Part shown: positions 63,036 through 64,000 of the stretch, piece by piece
How positions within the stretch are numbered: the first letter of the stretch is position 1
Layout: each line of letters begins with the position of its first letter
From: Vulgatibacter incomptus
GTDB taxonomy: Bacteria; Myxococcota; Myxococcia; Myxococcales; Vulgatibacteraceae
Assembly: GCF_001263175.1 (NCBI RefSeq)
Contig: NZ_CP012332.1
Coordinates: 1,110,001-1,174,000, forward strand
DNA: 64,000 nucleotides
Direction: 5' to 3'
Notes under the pieces: generated by a model
What the model saw: the letters and a program-made list of their open reading frames with translations, nothing else
What the model was told of the DNA's origin: nothing
Databases searched by the model: none
Made by a program: the position numbers and the translations under genes

Positions 63036-64000
63036 TCCTCGAGCTCCTCGACGAGGCTGTCGTCAGCGGCGCAAGATTCGAGAGAGCCTGCGAGGAGATT
63101 GGCTTGAGCGCTCGGTCGGTGCAGCGATGGCGCGCAGGAGCCGAGGACGATCTCCGATGTGGGCCGCTGACGGCGCCGCGAAACAAGCTCAGCGAGGCCG
63201 AGCAGCAGAGGATTCTCGCGCTCGTAACCTCGCCCAAGTTCCGGGATTTGTCGCCCGCGCAGATCGTTCCGCTCCTTGCGGATGAAGGCATCTACGTCGC
63301 TTCCGAGGCGACGATCTACCGCTTGCTCCGCAGGGAAAAGCTTCTGAAGCACCGGCAGGCGTCGCGGCCTCCGATGCGTCGCAAGCGGCCTGAGCATGTC
63401 GCCACCGGGCCGAACCAGGTCTGGGTTTGGGACATCACGTATCTGCGGGGACCGATTCGCGGCATGTTCTTTCGCCTCTACACGATCCTCGATCTCTGGA
63501 GTCGGAAGGTAGTTGGCTGGGCCGTGCACGACGTCGAGTCCGAGGAGCTTGCGAAGGAGCTCTTCGTCGAGGCCTGCCGGCGTTTGGACGTCAATCCGAA
63601 CGGCATGGTGTTCCACGCCGACAACGGCGCGGCGATGAAAGGCTCGACCTTGCAGGCCACGCTTCAGGTGCTCGGCGTCGTCCCGTCGTTCAGCCGCCCC
63701 CGGGTGAGCAACGACAACGCGTTCGCGGAGGCGCACTTCCGCACGATGAAGTATCGGCCTGACTTCCCGTCGAGGCCGTTCGCCTCGCTCGCCGTGGCAC
63801 GTGCCTGGGTCGAGAGTTTCGTCGCTTGGTACAACGCGACGCACCTCCACAGTGGAATCCGGTTTGTGACTCCCGCGCAGCGCCATGCCGGACAGGACCT
63901 CGCGATTCTCGAGAAGCGTGCTGGCGTCTATGCGGCTGCGCGCGAGCGATGGCCCGAACGCTGGAGCGGTTCTACGAGAAACTGGTCTCGCATTCAGCAC
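63032..64000 (+). CDS. IS3-family transposase OrfB (DDE integrase), partial
   Basis: This is the catalytic subunit, open to the window edge (323 codons seen). An N-terminal HTH_21-like region contains LVTSPKFRDLSPAQIVPLLA. The rve integrase core has the first Asp in NQVWVWDITYLRGP, the second Asp in MVFHADNGAAMKG and the Glu in NDNAFAEAHFRTMKY, so the DDE triad is intact. The C-terminal signature WYNATHLHSGIRFVTPAQRH is present. Its ATG overlaps the orfA stop (ATGA). Confidence 0.92.
   Translation, partial: MILELLDEAVVSGARFERACEEIGLSARSVQRWRAGAEDDLRCGPLTAPRNKLSEAEQQRILALVTSPKFRDLSPAQIVPLLADEGIYVASEATIYRLLRREKLLKHRQASRPPMRRKRPEHVATGPNQVWVWDITYLRGPIRGMFFRLYTILDLWSRKVVGWAVHDVESEELAKELFVEACRRLDVNPNGMVFHADNGAAMKGSTLQATLQVLGVVPSFSRPRVSNDNAFAEAHFRTMKYRPDFPSRPFASLAVARAWVESFVAWYNATHLHSGIRFVTPAQRHAGQDLAILEKRAGVYAAARERWPERWSGSTRNWSRIQH

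Larger units (their letters stand above)
62446..64000 (+). mobile_element. IS3-family insertion sequence (right end outside window)
   Basis: The left boundary is set where homology to the ASH copies stops (after ...GGCACGAAG). The end region has TGTGTCAGCGTAGTTGTC and a related TGACAGCGTAGGTCGAT, likely terminal or transposase-binding repeats. It contains orfA and orfB in the usual IS3 arrangement. The right inverted repeat and target duplication are not visible. Confidence 0.88.

Noticed and set aside
62534-64000. Minus-strand 488-codon frame across the IS
   Set aside because: It is antisense to OrfA and OrfB, whose helix-turn-helix and DDE motifs are intact.

Overview
The window is GC-rich, densely coded bacterial DNA with strongly GC-biased third codon positions. 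Several things point to a member of the Myxococcota (myxobacteria and relatives). These are a nearly complete set of Glt gliding-motility genes, an IF3 with a rare ATT start and a long C-terminal tail (as in Myxococcus Dsg), abundant Cys-rich and repeat-rich lipoproteins, and the conserved tRNA-Val/thrS/infC/rpmI/rplT/pheS/pheT/ihfA order. I cannot fix the genus from sequence alone.

Layout. 1-6544 (minus strand): a partial lipoprotein, an AsmA-family protein and the ribosome-associated GTPase TypA. 6664-9678: small genes (VOC protein, a Cys/His-motif protein, a PilZ protein) and pgsA. 9704-18062: a translation and nucleoid block with tRNA-Val, thrS, infC, rpmI, rplT, pheS, pheT, a small membrane protein, ihfA and tRNA-Pro. 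18165-25348: LysM/M23 lipoprotein, M50 protease, scpA, scpB, an RluB-type pseudouridine synthase with a 45-bp minisatellite, and a HEAT-repeat lipoprotein. 25505-31465: a metallophosphoesterase lipoprotein, a tiny conserved-looking protein, enolase, a sigma-32-like factor and a CBS-pair protein with a Gly/Tyr/Arg-rich N-terminus. 31633-40939: a fused PabB-PabA-type synthase, an aminotransferase class IV lyase, Ku, a GAF histidine kinase, zinc-ribbon proteins, HupE/UreJ, two helical proteins and a stand-alone ribosomal protein L3.

41117-56117 is the most coherent system. A Cys-rich lipoprotein and a vWA-like lipoprotein lead into what reads as gltB, gltA, gltC, gltD, gltE, gltF, gltG and gltH, the outer-membrane, periplasmic and envelope-spanning parts of the focal-adhesion gliding motor. 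In Myxococcus xanthus these lie in two separate loci; here they form one run closed by a strong terminator. GltG is split by an apparent one-base frameshift in a C-run. Cytoplasmic and inner-membrane partners (gltI, gltJ, aglRQS) are not seen in this window.

56291-64000 holds two full tandem copies and one truncated copy of a large lipoprotein made of six FG-x-V-x-VG (ASH/choice-of-anchor D-like) domains. The third copy is cut off by an IS3-family insertion sequence that runs off the window.

The most novel-looking signal is a dispersed family of palindromic intergenic elements at 8858, 18964, 28771, 36908, 38728, 39515 (fragment) and 42902. Complete copies have imperfect terminal inverted repeats (consensus TGAGAGCTCGTGAAGAA ... 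TTCTTCACACGCTCTGA). They begin exactly at the TGA stop codon of the preceding gene in four cases, and carry the stop codon of the convergent gene in a fifth. They look like a MITE- or REP-like family adapted as gene ends.
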